Source: Halosimplex halobium
GTDB lineage: Archaea; Halobacteriota; Halobacteria; Halobacteriales; Haloarculaceae
Direction of reading: 5' to 3'
DNA length: 64,000 bases
Assembly (NCBI RefSeq): GCF_051414055.1
Contig: NZ_JBLKNX010000023.1
Span: 1-64,000, forward strand
Shown here: in pieces, positions 24,645 through 33,598 of the stretch
How the letters are laid out: every line of letters begins with the position of its first letter
How positions within the stretch are numbered: position 1 is the stretch's first letter
Notes under the pieces: model-generated
Databases searched by the model: none
The model's input: only the letters and a program-made list of their open reading frames with translations
Told to the model about the DNA's origin: nothing
Translations under genes and position numbers: made by a program

Positions 24645-24729
24645 ACGCCTACTTGAATCTTTCCCCGGACTACCGGGTCGGAAACTCTCCTCCCTTATAC
24701 AGGGTGTAGCGGGCGCTACGTCGAACTGC

Positions 24730-25911
24730 ATGAGCCGGACTGAGTCCCCCGCCGGCGCGACGCGGTTCGTCGCGCTCCTGTGTGCGCTCGCCGTCGCCGC
24801 CGCGCTGGTCCCCGGCGCGGCGGCCGCAGTACCGTTCGACAACGACGACGCCGCGGCACCCGCGATGGGCGCTACCGGGTCGACCGCCGACCAGACCGTC
24901 GGCAGCGACGTGGTCGTCGGCCCCGACGAGACGGTCTCGGACCTGGAGGTCGTGAGCGGCGACGTGGTCGTCCACGGGACCGTCGAGGGAGACGTGGAGG
25001 CCGCCGCGGGCTCCGTCCGGGTCACCGGCGAGGTGACCGAGAACGTGGAGGCCGCCGCCGGCTCGGTCACCGTCGAGGGCCGCGTCGGCGGCACCGTCGA
25101 GGCGGCCGCCGGCTCGGTCGAGGTCGGCCCCGACGCCACGGTCGGCGGCGACGTGGAGGCCGCGGCCGGGACAGTCACCGTCGCCGGAACGGTCGACGGC
25201 GACGTGACCGGCTCCGAGACCGTCCGCCTGGCGGACGGTGCGACCGTTCACGGCGACGTGGCCTACGGCGAGCGCCTCGACCGCGCCGAGGGGGCCACCG
25301 TCGACGGGACGGTGACCCACGACGAGAGCCTGAGCCTCGACAGCCTCCAGTGGGGCGTCACCGTCGACGAGCTCGAAGCGCTCGACGAACTGGCGTTCCT
25401 GCCCTCGCCGGTCGTCGGCCTCGTCACCGTCGTCGGGGCCCTGGTCGTCGGCGCCCTGTTGCTCGTGGTCTTCCCCGACTTCTCGGGGGAGATGGTCGAG
25501 ACGGTGACCGACCAGCCCGGTCGCTCGGTCGCCGCCGGTCTGGCGACGATGATCGCGGTCCCCGCCACCCTGGTCGCGGTGGCGCTGACTATCGTCGGAC
25601 TCCCGCTGGCGTTCGCCGGCGGCGCCGTCTTCGCGCTGGCGGCCTGGGTCGCGCTGGTCTACGGCGAGTATCTCGTCGGGCGGCGCGCGCTCGCCGAGGC
25701 CGGCGTCGAGAACCGCTGGGCCGCGCTCGTCGTCGGCGTCGTCGGTATCGAACTGCTGGCGCGGATCCCCCTCTTCGGCGACCTGCTGACGTTCGGCGTC
25801 GCCCTGCTCGGCCTCGGCGCCGGCGCGCTCACCATCGCCGCCCGCCGCCGCGACGGCGGCGACGGGGTCACCGAGACGCCGCCGCCCGACCCCGCTCCGG
25901 GCACGGTCTGA
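24730..25911 (+). CDS. polymer-forming (bactofilin-like) membrane protein
   Basis: A 393-residue protein with a Sec signal (ATRFVALLCALAVAAALVPGA). A repetitive beta-helix region (about 60-200) is built from short turns such as VVHGTVEGDVEAAAGSVRVTGE and GTVEAAAGSVEVGPDATVGG. Three or four membrane helices (about 235-260, 275-315, 335-370) follow. The repeats are like those of bactofilins and of exported polymer-forming proteins of haloarchaea. The topology suggests the helix lies outside the membrane, so a surface scaffold or envelope role is inferred. The C-terminal tail is short and Pro-rich. Confidence 0.78.
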   Translation: MSRTESPAGATRFVALLCALAVAAALVPGAAAAVPFDNDDAAAPAMGATGSTADQTVGSDVVVGPDETVSDLEVVSGDVVVHGTVEGDVEAAAGSVRVTGEVTENVEAAAGSVTVEGRVGGTVEAAAGSVEVGPDATVGGDVEAAAGTVTVAGTVDGDVTGSETVRLADGATVHGDVAYGERLDRAEGATVDGTVTHDESLSLDSLQWGVTVDELEALDELAFLPSPVVGLVTVVGALVVGALLLVVFPDFSGEMVETVTDQPGRSVAAGLATMIAVPATLVAVALTIVGLPLAFAGGAVFALAAWVALVYGEYLVGRRALAEAGVENRWAALVVGVVGIELLARIPLFGDLLTFGVALLGLGAGALTIAARRRDGGDGVTETPPPDPAPGTV

Positions 25912-26243
25912 GGATTCCCCCTCCACCTCACCGGTTCCCCGCTGACGGTTCCCCTCCACCTCACCGGTTCCCCTCTACCGGTCCCCGCTGACGCACCCCG
26001 CCACCCGCCCCCGTCGCCGTCCCTCTCCGCTGCCGTTCGGCCCTCCATCCGTCCCGCTGCCGTTCGGCCCTCCATCCGTCCCGCTGCCGTTCGGCCCTCC
26101 ACACCACGCCGCTGCTGTGTCGCCTTCCCCCCGCTGACGCCGCCCTTCCCTCCGAATCCGTCCACGCTCTCCGTTCGTCAGACCCGGTCGCGGGACGCTC
26201 CCGAACCGAACCGCCTTTGCGCCGCGCTGCCGTCGATTCGCCC
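25912..26243. repeat. intergenic tandem repeats before ABC transporter
   Basis: The 332-bp gap holds two tandem arrays. Near 25921-25985 a 33-bp unit containing CTCCACCTCACCGG occurs twice plus a partial copy. At 26028-26101 a 27-bp unit beginning CGCTGCCGTTCGG occurs almost perfectly two and two-thirds times. Spacing is far too short for CRISPR and there are no spacers. The strand bias is marked (C/T-rich top strand). The ABC gene promoter must lie within about 120 bp of 26244. Confidence 0.75.
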
Positions 26244-27203
26244 ATGACAGCGACGCTCGTCGCCGAGGACGTACGCCGGTCCTACGGCGAGACGGTCGCG
26301 CTCGACGGCGTCTCCCTCTCGGTCGACGCGGGCGAGGTGTTCGCCCTCGTCGGCCCGAACGGCGCGGGCAAGACGACGCTCGTCCGCGCGCTGACGGGGA
26401 CGACCGACGCCGGCGGGTCGGTCGAACTGTTCGGCGCCGACCCGCGGGAGGTGGACCGCGAGCGCGTCGGCCTGCTCCCGCAGGCATTCGACCCGCCCGC
26501 GCGGCTCACCGCCCGCGAACTGCTCGCCTACTACGCCGGCCTCTACGACGAGGCCCGGTCGGTCGACGCGGTCCTGTCGGACGTGGGTCTGGCCGACGAC
26601 GCCGACACCTGGTACGAGAACCTCTCGGGCGGCCAGCAACGGCGGACCTGCGTCGGCTCGGCGCTGGTCAACGACCCCGATCTGCTCTTCCTCGACGAGC
26701 CGACGACCGGCATCGACCCCGCCGGCCGCCGGGCGCTGTGGGACCTCCTCGAATCGCTGGCCGACGGCGGGACGACCATCGTCCTCACGACCCACGACAT
26801 GGCCGAGGCTCACCGGCTGGCCGACCGCGTCGGCCTCCTCGCCGACGGCCGGCTCGTCGCCGCGGACGACCCCGACGCGCTGGTCGCGGAGTACGGCGGC
26901 GAAAGCCGCCTCGTCGTCGAGACCGACGGCGACCCCGCTGATCTGAACCTCTCGTACCCGGCCGAGCGGGCCGGCGACTCCCTGGTCGTCTCCGACGTGC
27001 CGCCGGAGGCCATCGGCGACGTGGTCGACGCGCTGGCCGCGGCCGGCGCCAGCTACGACGCGCTCACCTGGTCGGAACCCGACCTGGAGGACGTGTACCT
27101 CGAACTCGCCGGCGAGGGCAGGACCTACGACGGCCGCCGCCGCGAGCGTGCGGCGGTTGCGGGCGGGGCCGACGGCGACTCGGCTCGGGAGGGCGAGCGA
27201 TGA
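26244..27203 (+). CDS. ABC transporter ATP-binding protein
   Basis: A 319-residue ATPase. Walker A is GPNGAGKTT, the signature is LSGGQQRR, Walker B is LLFLDEPTTGIDP, and the switch His is in LTTHDMAEAHRL. The length beyond the first 220 residues and the C-terminal domain match the DrrA/CcmA type that pairs with ABC-2 permeases for drug or lipid export. It overlaps the permease gene by 4 nt (ATGA), so the two are translated together. Substrate unknown. Confidence 0.92.
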   Translation: MTATLVAEDVRRSYGETVALDGVSLSVDAGEVFALVGPNGAGKTTLVRALTGTTDAGGSVELFGADPREVDRERVGLLPQAFDPPARLTARELLAYYAGLYDEARSVDAVLSDVGLADDADTWYENLSGGQQRRTCVGSALVNDPDLLFLDEPTTGIDPAGRRALWDLLESLADGGTTIVLTTHDMAEAHRLADRVGLLADGRLVAADDPDALVAEYGGESRLVVETDGDPADLNLSYPAERAGDSLVVSDVPPEAIGDVVDALAAAGASYDALTWSEPDLEDVYLELAGEGRTYDGRRRERAAVAGGADGDSAREGER

Positions 27204-27982
27204 CCCGGGTCGGCCGCGTGACCGCGTCGGTCCGCGCGGGCTGGCGCTCCTTTCTCCGCCGGCGGACGGCCGTCTTCTTCACGTTCCTGTTCCCCCTCCT
27301 GATTGTCGTCATCTTCGGCGCGCTGGTCCAGACCCAGCCCACGGGAGGCGGGCTGTTCACCGAGCCGGCGGTCTACTACGTCCCGGGGTATCTCGCCGTG
27401 GTCGTACTCTTTACGCCGCTGTCGCGGGTCGGCAGCGAGGTCGCGCGCCACCGCGAGGGCAACCGCTTCGAGAAGCTCGCGACGACGCCGCTCACCCGCG
27501 GTGAGTGGCTGCTCGCCCAGACGCTCGTCAACGTCGTCGTCATCGGCCTCGCCGCGCTGATGCTACTGGCGCTGGTCGTCGCGCTGACCGGCGCGGCGAT
27601 CCCGCTCTCGCCGGCCGTCGCGCTCCTGCTCGTGGCCTACGTCGTCGTCGGCGTCGCGCTGTTCTGCGGGATCGGCGCGGTCATCGGCGCGACCGCCGAC
27701 TCCCAGGACGGCGTCATCGCGACGAGCAACACCATCGCGCTCCCCCTGCTGTTCCTCTCGGAGACGTTCGTCCCGCTGGATCTGCTTCCGGGGTGGTTCG
27801 AGCCGGCGACGATGCTCTCGCCGCTGACCTACTTCGCCCGCGGCGTCCGCGCGACGACCGACGGCGGCGCCGTCCCCGCGACCGGTCCGCTCGCGCCCGA
27901 ACTCGGCTACCTGCTCGCGCTCGTCGCGCTCGCCGCCGTCTCCGTCGCCGCCGGCGCCGTCGCGCTCCCGCGGACGGACTGA
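27200..27982 (+). CDS. ABC-2 type permease
   Basis: A 260-residue membrane protein with about six helices: TAVFFTFLFPLLIVVIFGAL, then VVVLFTPLSRVGSEV and more. It contains the ABC-2 block FEKLATTPLTRGEWLLAQTL and TLVNVVVIGLAALMLLALVV, with the final helices carrying LFLSETFVPLDLLPGW and SPLTYFARGVRA. The gene starts inside the stop of the ATPase gene (ATGA). Together they form an exporter of the DrrAB/NodIJ type; cargo unknown. Confidence 0.9.
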   Translation: MTRVGRVTASVRAGWRSFLRRRTAVFFTFLFPLLIVVIFGALVQTQPTGGGLFTEPAVYYVPGYLAVVVLFTPLSRVGSEVARHREGNRFEKLATTPLTRGEWLLAQTLVNVVVIGLAALMLLALVVALTGAAIPLSPAVALLLVAYVVVGVALFCGIGAVIGATADSQDGVIATSNTIALPLLFLSETFVPLDLLPGWFEPATMLSPLTYFARGVRATTDGGAVPATGPLAPELGYLLALVALAAVSVAAGAVALPRTD

Positions 27983-27996
27983 CGGTTCCCGTCCGG

Positions 27997-29244
27997 TCAC
28001 TCCCCGTCCGGGTCGCCGTCGTTCCCCGCCTGGCTCCCGTCGCTCCCGCCGGCCGGCGAATCGTCGACTGGCCCGCCCGCTGCCGACTGGCCCGCGGGCG
28101 GTCCCTGGCCGAGGTCACCGCCCGCAGACCCCTCGCCGGATCCGCCCGACGACTGTCCGTTCACCTGCTGATCGGCCGGACCGCCCTGTTCGCCGTCGCC
28201 CTCGCCGGGCGGTCCCTCGTGGAGTTCGATGGTGACGATCCCCTCGCCGGCGGTGTACTCGTAGAGCGTCCACTTCGGCAGCGTGAGGACGCCGCTCATC
28301 TTCCGGACGCGGATCTGCTTCATCAGCGAGCCCTCGACCAGCTCCTCGTCGAGGTTGAGTTCGACGATGCCGTCGACCATGTAGTTCAGGTCGTGGGGGA
28401 ACTGCTGGTCCTCGCCGGTGACCGTCGCGCCGGCGTAGATGGGGACGAACCGGCTCTTGCACACCTCGGCGCGCACGTCCTTGAGGAAGTCGTAGGCCTG
28501 CACCGGCTGGACGAGCGAGCCGAACTCCGTCAGCGAGTCGACGACGACGACCCCTCGGTCCTCCATCTCCTGCTCTTCGAGCACGTCGTCGATGCGGTTG
28601 TGGAGCTCTCCGAGTTCGGTGGGGTCGCGGACCTGCGTGGTCGCGTCGGCGGCCGTCTCCGAGAGGAAGGCGTTCCAGTCGTTGAGCCGGTCGTACATCC
28701 GCTCGCGGTTCTCGAGGCGGTAGGTGAAACAGTCGAGGATCTGCAGTTGCCCGGATTCCAGGTACGGGAGGACGTTCCAGTCCAGCGTGACGAACTCCTG
28801 GACGACCGACATCGGCGGTTCGAGGAAGGAGACGAAGACGGCGGGTTCGCCCCGCTGGAGTGCGCGCCACACCAGTTCGGCCTGGATCGATTCCGTCCGG
28901 GTGCCCGCCAGGTCGGTCAGGAGGACGAACGAGTTGCGGGGGATCCCCTGCGGAAGGCTCTCGTCCAGCGGGTCGACCCCGGTCGGCACCCGGCGACAGC
29001 CGTGGAACTGGGTGAACACCCTGTCGCCCTCGCCGGCGGCTTCCCGACAGGACACACAGCAGTACGTGTACCGGTGGCCGTCGCGCTCGGCGACGACCGG
29101 CTCGCCCGGGACCGGGAGCCGACAGTAGTCACAGCGGCCGTTGCCGCCCGACCCCTCGCCCGATCCGCCGTGCGGTCCGGTCGCCCCTGTCGGTGTCGCG
29201 CCGTTCGCCGGACTCCCCGCCGGTGCGTCGGGTTGCTCTGCCAT
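27997..29244 (-). CDS. KaiC/RadA-like ATPase-fold protein with zinc-ribbon, degenerate P-loop
   Basis: A 415-residue protein. Residues 38-66 hold cysteines (CDYC, then YCCVSC) of a zinc-ribbon or TRASH-like site. Residues 90-330 follow the RecA/KaiC fold: DPLDESLPQGIPRNSFVLLT, AVFVSFLEPPMSVVQEF, and Walker B-like RGVVVVDSLTEFG. The Walker A site is not GxxGxGKT but VLLTDLAGTRTES, so ATP binding may be lost. The last 75 residues are Gly/Ser/Gln/Asp low complexity. Haloarchaea have several KaiC-like paralogues in signalling and gas-vesicle or motility control. Role here unknown. Confidence 0.75.
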   Translation of the reverse strand: MAEQPDAPAGSPANGATPTGATGPHGGSGEGSGGNGRCDYCRLPVPGEPVVAERDGHRYTYCCVSCREAAGEGDRVFTQFHGCRRVPTGVDPLDESLPQGIPRNSFVLLTDLAGTRTESIQAELVWRALQRGEPAVFVSFLEPPMSVVQEFVTLDWNVLPYLESGQLQILDCFTYRLENRERMYDRLNDWNAFLSETAADATTQVRDPTELGELHNRIDDVLEEQEMEDRGVVVVDSLTEFGSLVQPVQAYDFLKDVRAEVCKSRFVPIYAGATVTGEDQQFPHDLNYMVDGIVELNLDEELVEGSLMKQIRVRKMSGVLTLPKWTLYEYTAGEGIVTIELHEGPPGEGDGEQGGPADQQVNGQSSGGSGEGSAGGDLGQGPPAGQSAAGGPVDDSPAGGSDGSQAGNDGDPDGE

Positions 29245-29337
29245 GCGGATCGGTAACACGCGAGCGCGGAAAACGCTGCGGGCCGTGTGCGCGCTGGGCG
29301 GTCCGGCAGCCGGTCGCCGCTCGTCGCGTCCGTCGAG

Positions 29338-30003
29338 TCAGGCGTCGTCGCGGTCGCTGTTGGCTTCGCCCCGGAGCGCACGCAGCGACGGCCCGACGGC
29401 GAGCAACAGGGCTGCGCCGTGGCCGCGCGGTTCCCACATGTAGACGTGGTTGAGCATGACGTAGGTGACGATGCCGAGGAAGAGGCTGAGCGACCACGCT
29501 GCGACGGCGATCCGGCCGACGCGGGCGTGGGACGTATCGCGCAACTCGCTGGGGCTGTGGGTCAGCCCGAGCACGACGGCGTGGAGGACGACGGGCACCG
29601 CCACCGCCGACAGGACGATGTGGACCGCGAGCATCGCCAGGTAGGCGTAGTAGACGGCGCCCTCGGCGAGGATCGCCTTCTCGAAGCCGCCGCCGACCTT
29701 CAGCAGGTACATCACGAGGAAGACCATGATGAGCGAGAACGCCGTCAGCATCGCTCGGCGGTGCTTCGCCACCTCGCCCCGTTTGATGTAGCGCACCCCG
29801 ACGAGGATCGAGACCAGCGCCAGCGAGTTGACGACGGCGATAGCGTCGCCCAGCAGGATGACGAGGTCGTTGCTAATCGTCGGGAACGGCGCGTACGGGG
29901 TGAACGCGCCGATTACGAGCACGTACCCGATCGCCGAGAGGACGGCGGTGACGCGGCGCGGGTTCGCCCGCGCCCGCGACTGCAGGGAGTCGGCGACTGC
30001 CAT
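29338..30003 (-). CDS. DUF420-type membrane protein
   Basis: A 221-residue membrane protein with about six helices: RVTAVLSAIGYVLVIGAF, SLALVSILVGVRYIKRG, FSLIMVFLVMYLLKVGG, YLAMLAVHIVLSAVAVPVV, and the last containing YVMLNHVYMW. The pattern, with H in the loop KHRRAML and in LAVHIVLS, is that of the DUF420 family, often found near cytochrome oxidase or haem genes. No such neighbours are present here. Start ATG at 30003. Confidence 0.75.
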   Translation of the reverse strand: MAVADSLQSRARANPRRVTAVLSAIGYVLVIGAFTPYAPFPTISNDLVILLGDAIAVVNSLALVSILVGVRYIKRGEVAKHRRAMLTAFSLIMVFLVMYLLKVGGGFEKAILAEGAVYYAYLAMLAVHIVLSAVAVPVVLHAVVLGLTHSPSELRDTSHARVGRIAVAAWSLSLFLGIVTYVMLNHVYMWEPRGHGAALLLAVGPSLRALRGEANSDRDDA

Positions 30004-30155
30004 ACCGGATCTGTGGACGCCGCCGGTATACCCGCTTCGGAATCGCGGGTGGCCGGTCGCGACGGTCACCGCGGCAGGTCTCCGCCGGCGCGTCCCTCCC
30101 GCCCCTCGCAAAAATCACCGCAAACGTGAAACCTCAAACGGGCCAACTAGGGGGT

Positions 30156-30575
30156 ATGAGCGCAGAGCAGGGCCAACGGCAGATCCGCTGTCTCGTCGCC
30201 AAGGTCGGGCTCGACGGCCACGACCGGGGCGCACACGTCATCGCGCGGGCGCTGCGGGACGCGGGGTTCGAGGTCATCTACTCCGGTCTGCACCGCTCGC
30301 CCGACGAGGTCGTCCAGGCGGCGGTCCAGGAGGACGTGGACGTGCTCGGCATCTCCATCCTCTCGGGGGCGCACAACACGCTCGTCCCGAAGATCATGGA
30401 CGGCCTCGAGGAGTACGGCGCCCGCGAGGACACGCTGGTGCTGGTCGGCGGGATCATCCCCGACGACGACAAGGAGCGTCTGCGCGAGGAAGGCGTCGCC
30501 GAGATCTTCGGCCCCGGCGCGTCGATGGACGAGATGATCGACTACATCCGCGAGCACGCGCCCGAGCGACGATGA
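30156..30575 (+). CDS. cobalamin-binding C-terminal subunit of methylmalonyl-CoA mutase
   Basis: A 139-residue stand-alone B12-binding domain. It shows the base-off motif DxHxxG as GLDGHDRGAHVIARALRDAG (D20, H22, G25), then SILSGAHNTLVPKIM and VGGIIPDDD, all at the standard spacing. The large catalytic subunit (mutA-type) is not in the window. In haloarchaea the subunits are often encoded separately; the enzyme serves propionyl-CoA and methylaspartate-cycle metabolism. The next gene, the MeaB GTPase, overlaps its stop by 4 nt. Confidence 0.92.
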   Translation: MSAEQGQRQIRCLVAKVGLDGHDRGAHVIARALRDAGFEVIYSGLHRSPDEVVQAAVQEDVDVLGISILSGAHNTLVPKIMDGLEEYGAREDTLVLVGGIIPDDDKERLREEGVAEIFGPGASMDEMIDYIREHAPERR

Positions 30576-31744
30576 CGAGCGGGGAGGAGGGGACCGACGC
30601 GGACAGTGACCCCTCGGGCCCGGACCCGGATCCGGACTCGAGCCCAGATCCGGATCTGGACCCCCTCATCGCGGATCTCCTCGACGGACAACACCGCGCG
30701 CTGGCGCGGACGATCACGAAGATCGAGAACCGCTCGCCGGGGTATCGCGACCTCGTCTCCCAGCTACACGCCCACACCGGCGACGCCGACGTGATCGGGA
30801 TCACCGGCAGTCCCGGCGCCGGCAAGTCGACGCTGGTCGACAAGCTCGCGGCCACCTATCGCGACGCGGGGCTGACCGTCGGCGTCATCGCCATCGACCC
30901 GGCCTCGCCCTTTACTGGGGGTGCCGTCCTCGGCGACCGGATCCGCATGGCCTCGAACGTCGGCGACATGGACGTGTTCTTCCGGTCGATGTCGGCCCGC
31001 GGGACCCTCGGCGGGCTCTCGACGGCGACGACGGACGCGGTGAAGGCCCTGGACGCGTTCGGCAAGGACAAGGTCATCATCGAGACCGTCGGCGCGGGGC
31101 AAAACGAGGTCGACATCGTCCGGACGGCCGACACGGTCGTCGTGCTGGTACCGCCCGGGAGCGGCGACGACGTGCAGATGCTCAAGGCCGGGATCCTGGA
31201 GATCGCCGACCTCTTCGTCGTCAACAAGGCCGACCTGGAGGGCGCCGACCGGACCGTCCAGGAGCTGCGGGAGATGCTCCAGCTGCGCGACGGCCAGGTC
31301 GAAGTCGGCGGCCACCACGGCTTCGAGGAGACGACCGTCGACGTGGGTGAGGGGGACGATTCGGAATCGACCGCACCCGGGTCCGAGGACGCCGATGCCG
31401 ACGCCCACTCGCAGGAGCCCTGGGACCCGCCGATCGTCGAGACGGTCGCCAACCGCGGCGAGGGGATCGACGACCTCGTGGCGGCGATGGACGACCACCG
31501 GGCCCACCTCGTCGCGTCGGGCCAGCTGGAGTCGAAGGCCCGGACGCGCTACGCCGAGGAGATCCGGACGCTGCTCCGGGAGGACGTCCGGGAGCTGCTC
31601 GCAGAGGAGATCGAGGCCCGTGGCGGCCTCGACGAGCGCGTCGACGCGGTCCTGCGCCGCGAGACCGACCCCTACACCGTGGCCGAGGAGCTCCTCGAAC
31701 CGCTCGCCGACTGCGTGGCCGAGCGGCGCGAGCGCCGGGAGTAG
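30572..31744 (+). CDS. meaB: MeaB/ArgK-type GTPase, methylmalonyl-CoA mutase chaperone
   Basis: A 390-residue G3E-family GTPase with P-loop GSPGAGKST (79-87), Switch region DPASPFTGGAVLGDRIRM, DxxG-like IIETVGAGQNE, and NKAD guanine-specificity motif. It loads and protects the cobalamin cofactor of methylmalonyl-CoA mutase. Translation starts inside the stop of the mutase small-subunit gene (ATGA), which supports the role. The N-terminal 30 residues are Asp/Pro/Ser-rich and there is an acidic insertion at about 255-285, both probably haloadaptive. Confidence 0.92.
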   Translation: MTSGEEGTDADSDPSGPDPDPDSSPDPDLDPLIADLLDGQHRALARTITKIENRSPGYRDLVSQLHAHTGDADVIGITGSPGAGKSTLVDKLAATYRDAGLTVGVIAIDPASPFTGGAVLGDRIRMASNVGDMDVFFRSMSARGTLGGLSTATTDAVKALDAFGKDKVIIETVGAGQNEVDIVRTADTVVVLVPPGSGDDVQMLKAGILEIADLFVVNKADLEGADRTVQELREMLQLRDGQVEVGGHHGFEETTVDVGEGDDSESTAPGSEDADADAHSQEPWDPPIVETVANRGEGIDDLVAAMDDHRAHLVASGQLESKARTRYAEEIRTLLREDVRELLAEEIEARGGLDERVDAVLRRETDPYTVAEELLEPLADCVAERRERRE

Positions 31745-31792
31745 CCCGACGCCGGAGAGGCGGTCGCCCTCGGGCTGTCCCCTGAGCATCAC

Positions 31793-31798
31793 TTATAA
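31793..31798 (+). promoter_or_regulatory. TATA box of the alpha/beta hydrolase gene
   Basis: TTATAA within CACTTATAAGC lies 26-31 bp before the ATG at 31824, fitting a leaderless transcript. Confidence 0.6.
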
Positions 31799-31823
31799 GC
31801 GGGCGAGGCCCCAACCAACCGGT

Positions 31824-32756
31824 ATGAAACTGCGGACAGTCGTCGGAGCGACGCTCGGCGCAGTCGGCGCGGCAGCCGCGACCAACCGGGTGCTCGGCCG
31901 GCGGGCCGGCGAACTCGGCCCGCCGCTCGCGGGCGAGGCCGGCACCTACCGCTGGCGCGGGTTCGACGTGGCCTACACCGAGGCCGGCGACCCCGACGAC
32001 CAGGATCTGGTCCTCCTCCACGGCATCAACGCCGCGGCGACCAGCAACGAGTGGCGCGCCGTCTTCGAGGGGCTCGCCGAGGACTACCACGTCGTCGCGC
32101 CCGACCTCCCGGGGTTCGGCCGGTCCGACCGCCCGCCGCTGACCTACTCGGCGTCGCTGTACACCACGTTCGTCCGCGACTTCCTGACCGACACGAGCGA
32201 CGACGCCGTCGTCGTCGCGTCGTCGCTGACCGGCGCCTACGCCGCCGACGCCGCCCGCGACGCCGACGTGTCGCGGCTCGTGCTGGTCTGTCCGACCGCC
32301 GACACGGTCCCGGGCCGGCGGGTCTGGCTCCGGTCGCTGATCCGCGCCCCCGTCGTCGGCCAGGCGATCCACAACGCCATCACCAGCGAGCGCTCGATCC
32401 GCTACTTCCACGACGACCACGGCTACCACGATATGTCGAACCTCAACGACGAGACCGTCCGCTACGAGTGGGAGAGCGCCCACCAGCCCGGCGCGCGGTT
32501 CGCGCCCGCCTCCTTCGTCAGCGGCCACCTCGACCCCGACATCGACCTCGCCGAGGTGCTGGGCGACCTGGGCGTCCCGGTCACGCTCGTCTGGGGCACC
32601 GAGACGGACATGCCGCCGCTGTCGACCGGCCGCGAACTCGCCGAGGCCGCCGACGTGGAACTGGTCTCGATCGGCGACTCCGCGCTGCTCCCCCACGTCG
32701 AACACCCCGCCGAGTTCCTCGACGTGGTCCGCGGCGAGCCTGTCGAGTCCGTCTGA
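31824..32756 (+). CDS. alpha/beta hydrolase
   Basis: A 310-residue protein with an alpha/beta hydrolase core: LVLLHGINAAATSNEWRAVF (oxyanion HG), VVAPDLPGFGRSDRP, then VVVASSLTGAYAADAA as the nucleophile elbow (SxS-G type rather than GxSxG). The acid and His are near GDSALLPHVEHPAEFLDVV. The N-terminal 25 residues are hydrophobic (GATLGAVGAAAATNRVLG) and might be a membrane anchor or signal-like helix. Substrate unknown; esterase or haloalkane-dehalogenase-like members share this pattern. Confidence 0.82.
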   Translation: MKLRTVVGATLGAVGAAAATNRVLGRRAGELGPPLAGEAGTYRWRGFDVAYTEAGDPDDQDLVLLHGINAAATSNEWRAVFEGLAEDYHVVAPDLPGFGRSDRPPLTYSASLYTTFVRDFLTDTSDDAVVVASSLTGAYAADAARDADVSRLVLVCPTADTVPGRRVWLRSLIRAPVVGQAIHNAITSERSIRYFHDDHGYHDMSNLNDETVRYEWESAHQPGARFAPASFVSGHLDPDIDLAEVLGDLGVPVTLVWGTETDMPPLSTGRELAEAADVELVSIGDSALLPHVEHPAEFLDVVRGEPVESV

Positions 32757-32791
32757 CCCGCCGAGAGGTATCGCGGAGTCTATCCGTTCGC

Positions 32792-33059
32792 ATGAACGTG
32801 ACGCTGGTTGCCGCCGGGCTGGTGCTGGCGGGGATCAGAGCGGCCGCGATCGCCAACCCGCTACGGATCCGGAGTTCGTCTCCGGTCGGACGTGGAAACG
32901 CGACCCGGAGAGAGCGGAGCCGTACCAGCGTATCCGGGCTTACGCCTTCGGCGCCGCAGTCGTCCTGCCGGGATTATCGTCGCCTGGAGGCTGGTCGCCC
33001 GACCCAACCTGTCGCGGCCGAGGCGCCGCTCGAACGCTTCCGGGAGCATGCGTGTGTGA
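32792..33059 (+). pseudogene. small two-helix membrane protein, broken by two frameshifts
   Basis: Three consecutive pieces in different frames read as one small membrane protein. They are MNVTLVAAGLVLAGIRAAAI from the ATG at 32792, then TDPEFVSGRTWKRDPERAEP with QRIRAYAFGAAVVLPG, then GIIVAWRLVARP. A first helix, a polar loop with WKRDPERAEP and a second helix resemble the DUF6199-like small membrane family. Joining needs shifts near 32862 and 32974. Since each piece keeps protein-like composition, a recent pseudogene is the best reading, though sequencing errors are possible. Confidence 0.4.
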
Positions 33060-33095
33060 CCACGACCGGCACGCCCGGTCTACCCGGCGGGTGTG

Positions 33096-33431
33096 TCAGC
33101 TTGCGGGGTAGGCGTCGTCGAACGCGCGGGCGGCCGCGAGCAGGTCGCTGTCGCCGGCGACGCGGTACTGCGGTTCGGTCTCCTCGTCGCTCTCGTCGTC
33201 CGCGCGGACGAGCACGCCGAGGGCGACGAACTCGTCGAGCAGGCCGTCCAGGTACAGCGTCTTGAGCGGGACGCCCGACCGCTCGGCCAGGTCCGAGCGG
33301 GTGTAGGCGCGTTCGTCGTTGCAGTCGACGAGCGTTCCGAGGAGGTCCGCGGCGCCGTCGCTGTCGGCGACGAACGCCCAGCCGCCGTCGGGCGAGCCGT
33401 CCGACCCGTCCGACGGGTCCGTGTCGAGCAT
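33096..33431 (-). CDS. winged-helix regulator-like protein
   Basis: A 111-residue acidic protein. The middle region LLGTLVDCNDERAYTRSDLA followed by SGVPLKTLYLDGLLDEFVAL suggests a winged helix-turn-helix, with strand residues GVLVRADDE and QYRVAG. No family is assigned with certainty. A TATA-like sequence on the minus strand (GGTTTTATG, near 33455-33463) is close upstream, supporting the start at 33431. Confidence 0.6.
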   Translation of the reverse strand: MLDTDPSDGSDGSPDGGWAFVADSDGAADLLGTLVDCNDERAYTRSDLAERSGVPLKTLYLDGLLDEFVALGVLVRADDESDEETEPQYRVAGDSDLLAAARAFDDAYPAS

Positions 33432-33598
33432 GGCGCCGTCTATGGGGGAGGCCCGCATAAAACCGCACGTCTCGGCGGCCGCGACGCCGACCGTTCCGGC
33501 CGTGGGGAGCCGGCGAACCCGGGCGGGTCGCCCGACGGTGTGCGACGGGCTGACGTGATGGAGAAACCCTTTTGGTCGCAGTGGGCCGGAGAGTAGGT

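Noticed and set aside
26028..26104. Possible CRISPR array
   Set aside because: The units are directly adjacent without spacers, fewer than three complete copies exist, and no cas gene is in the window.
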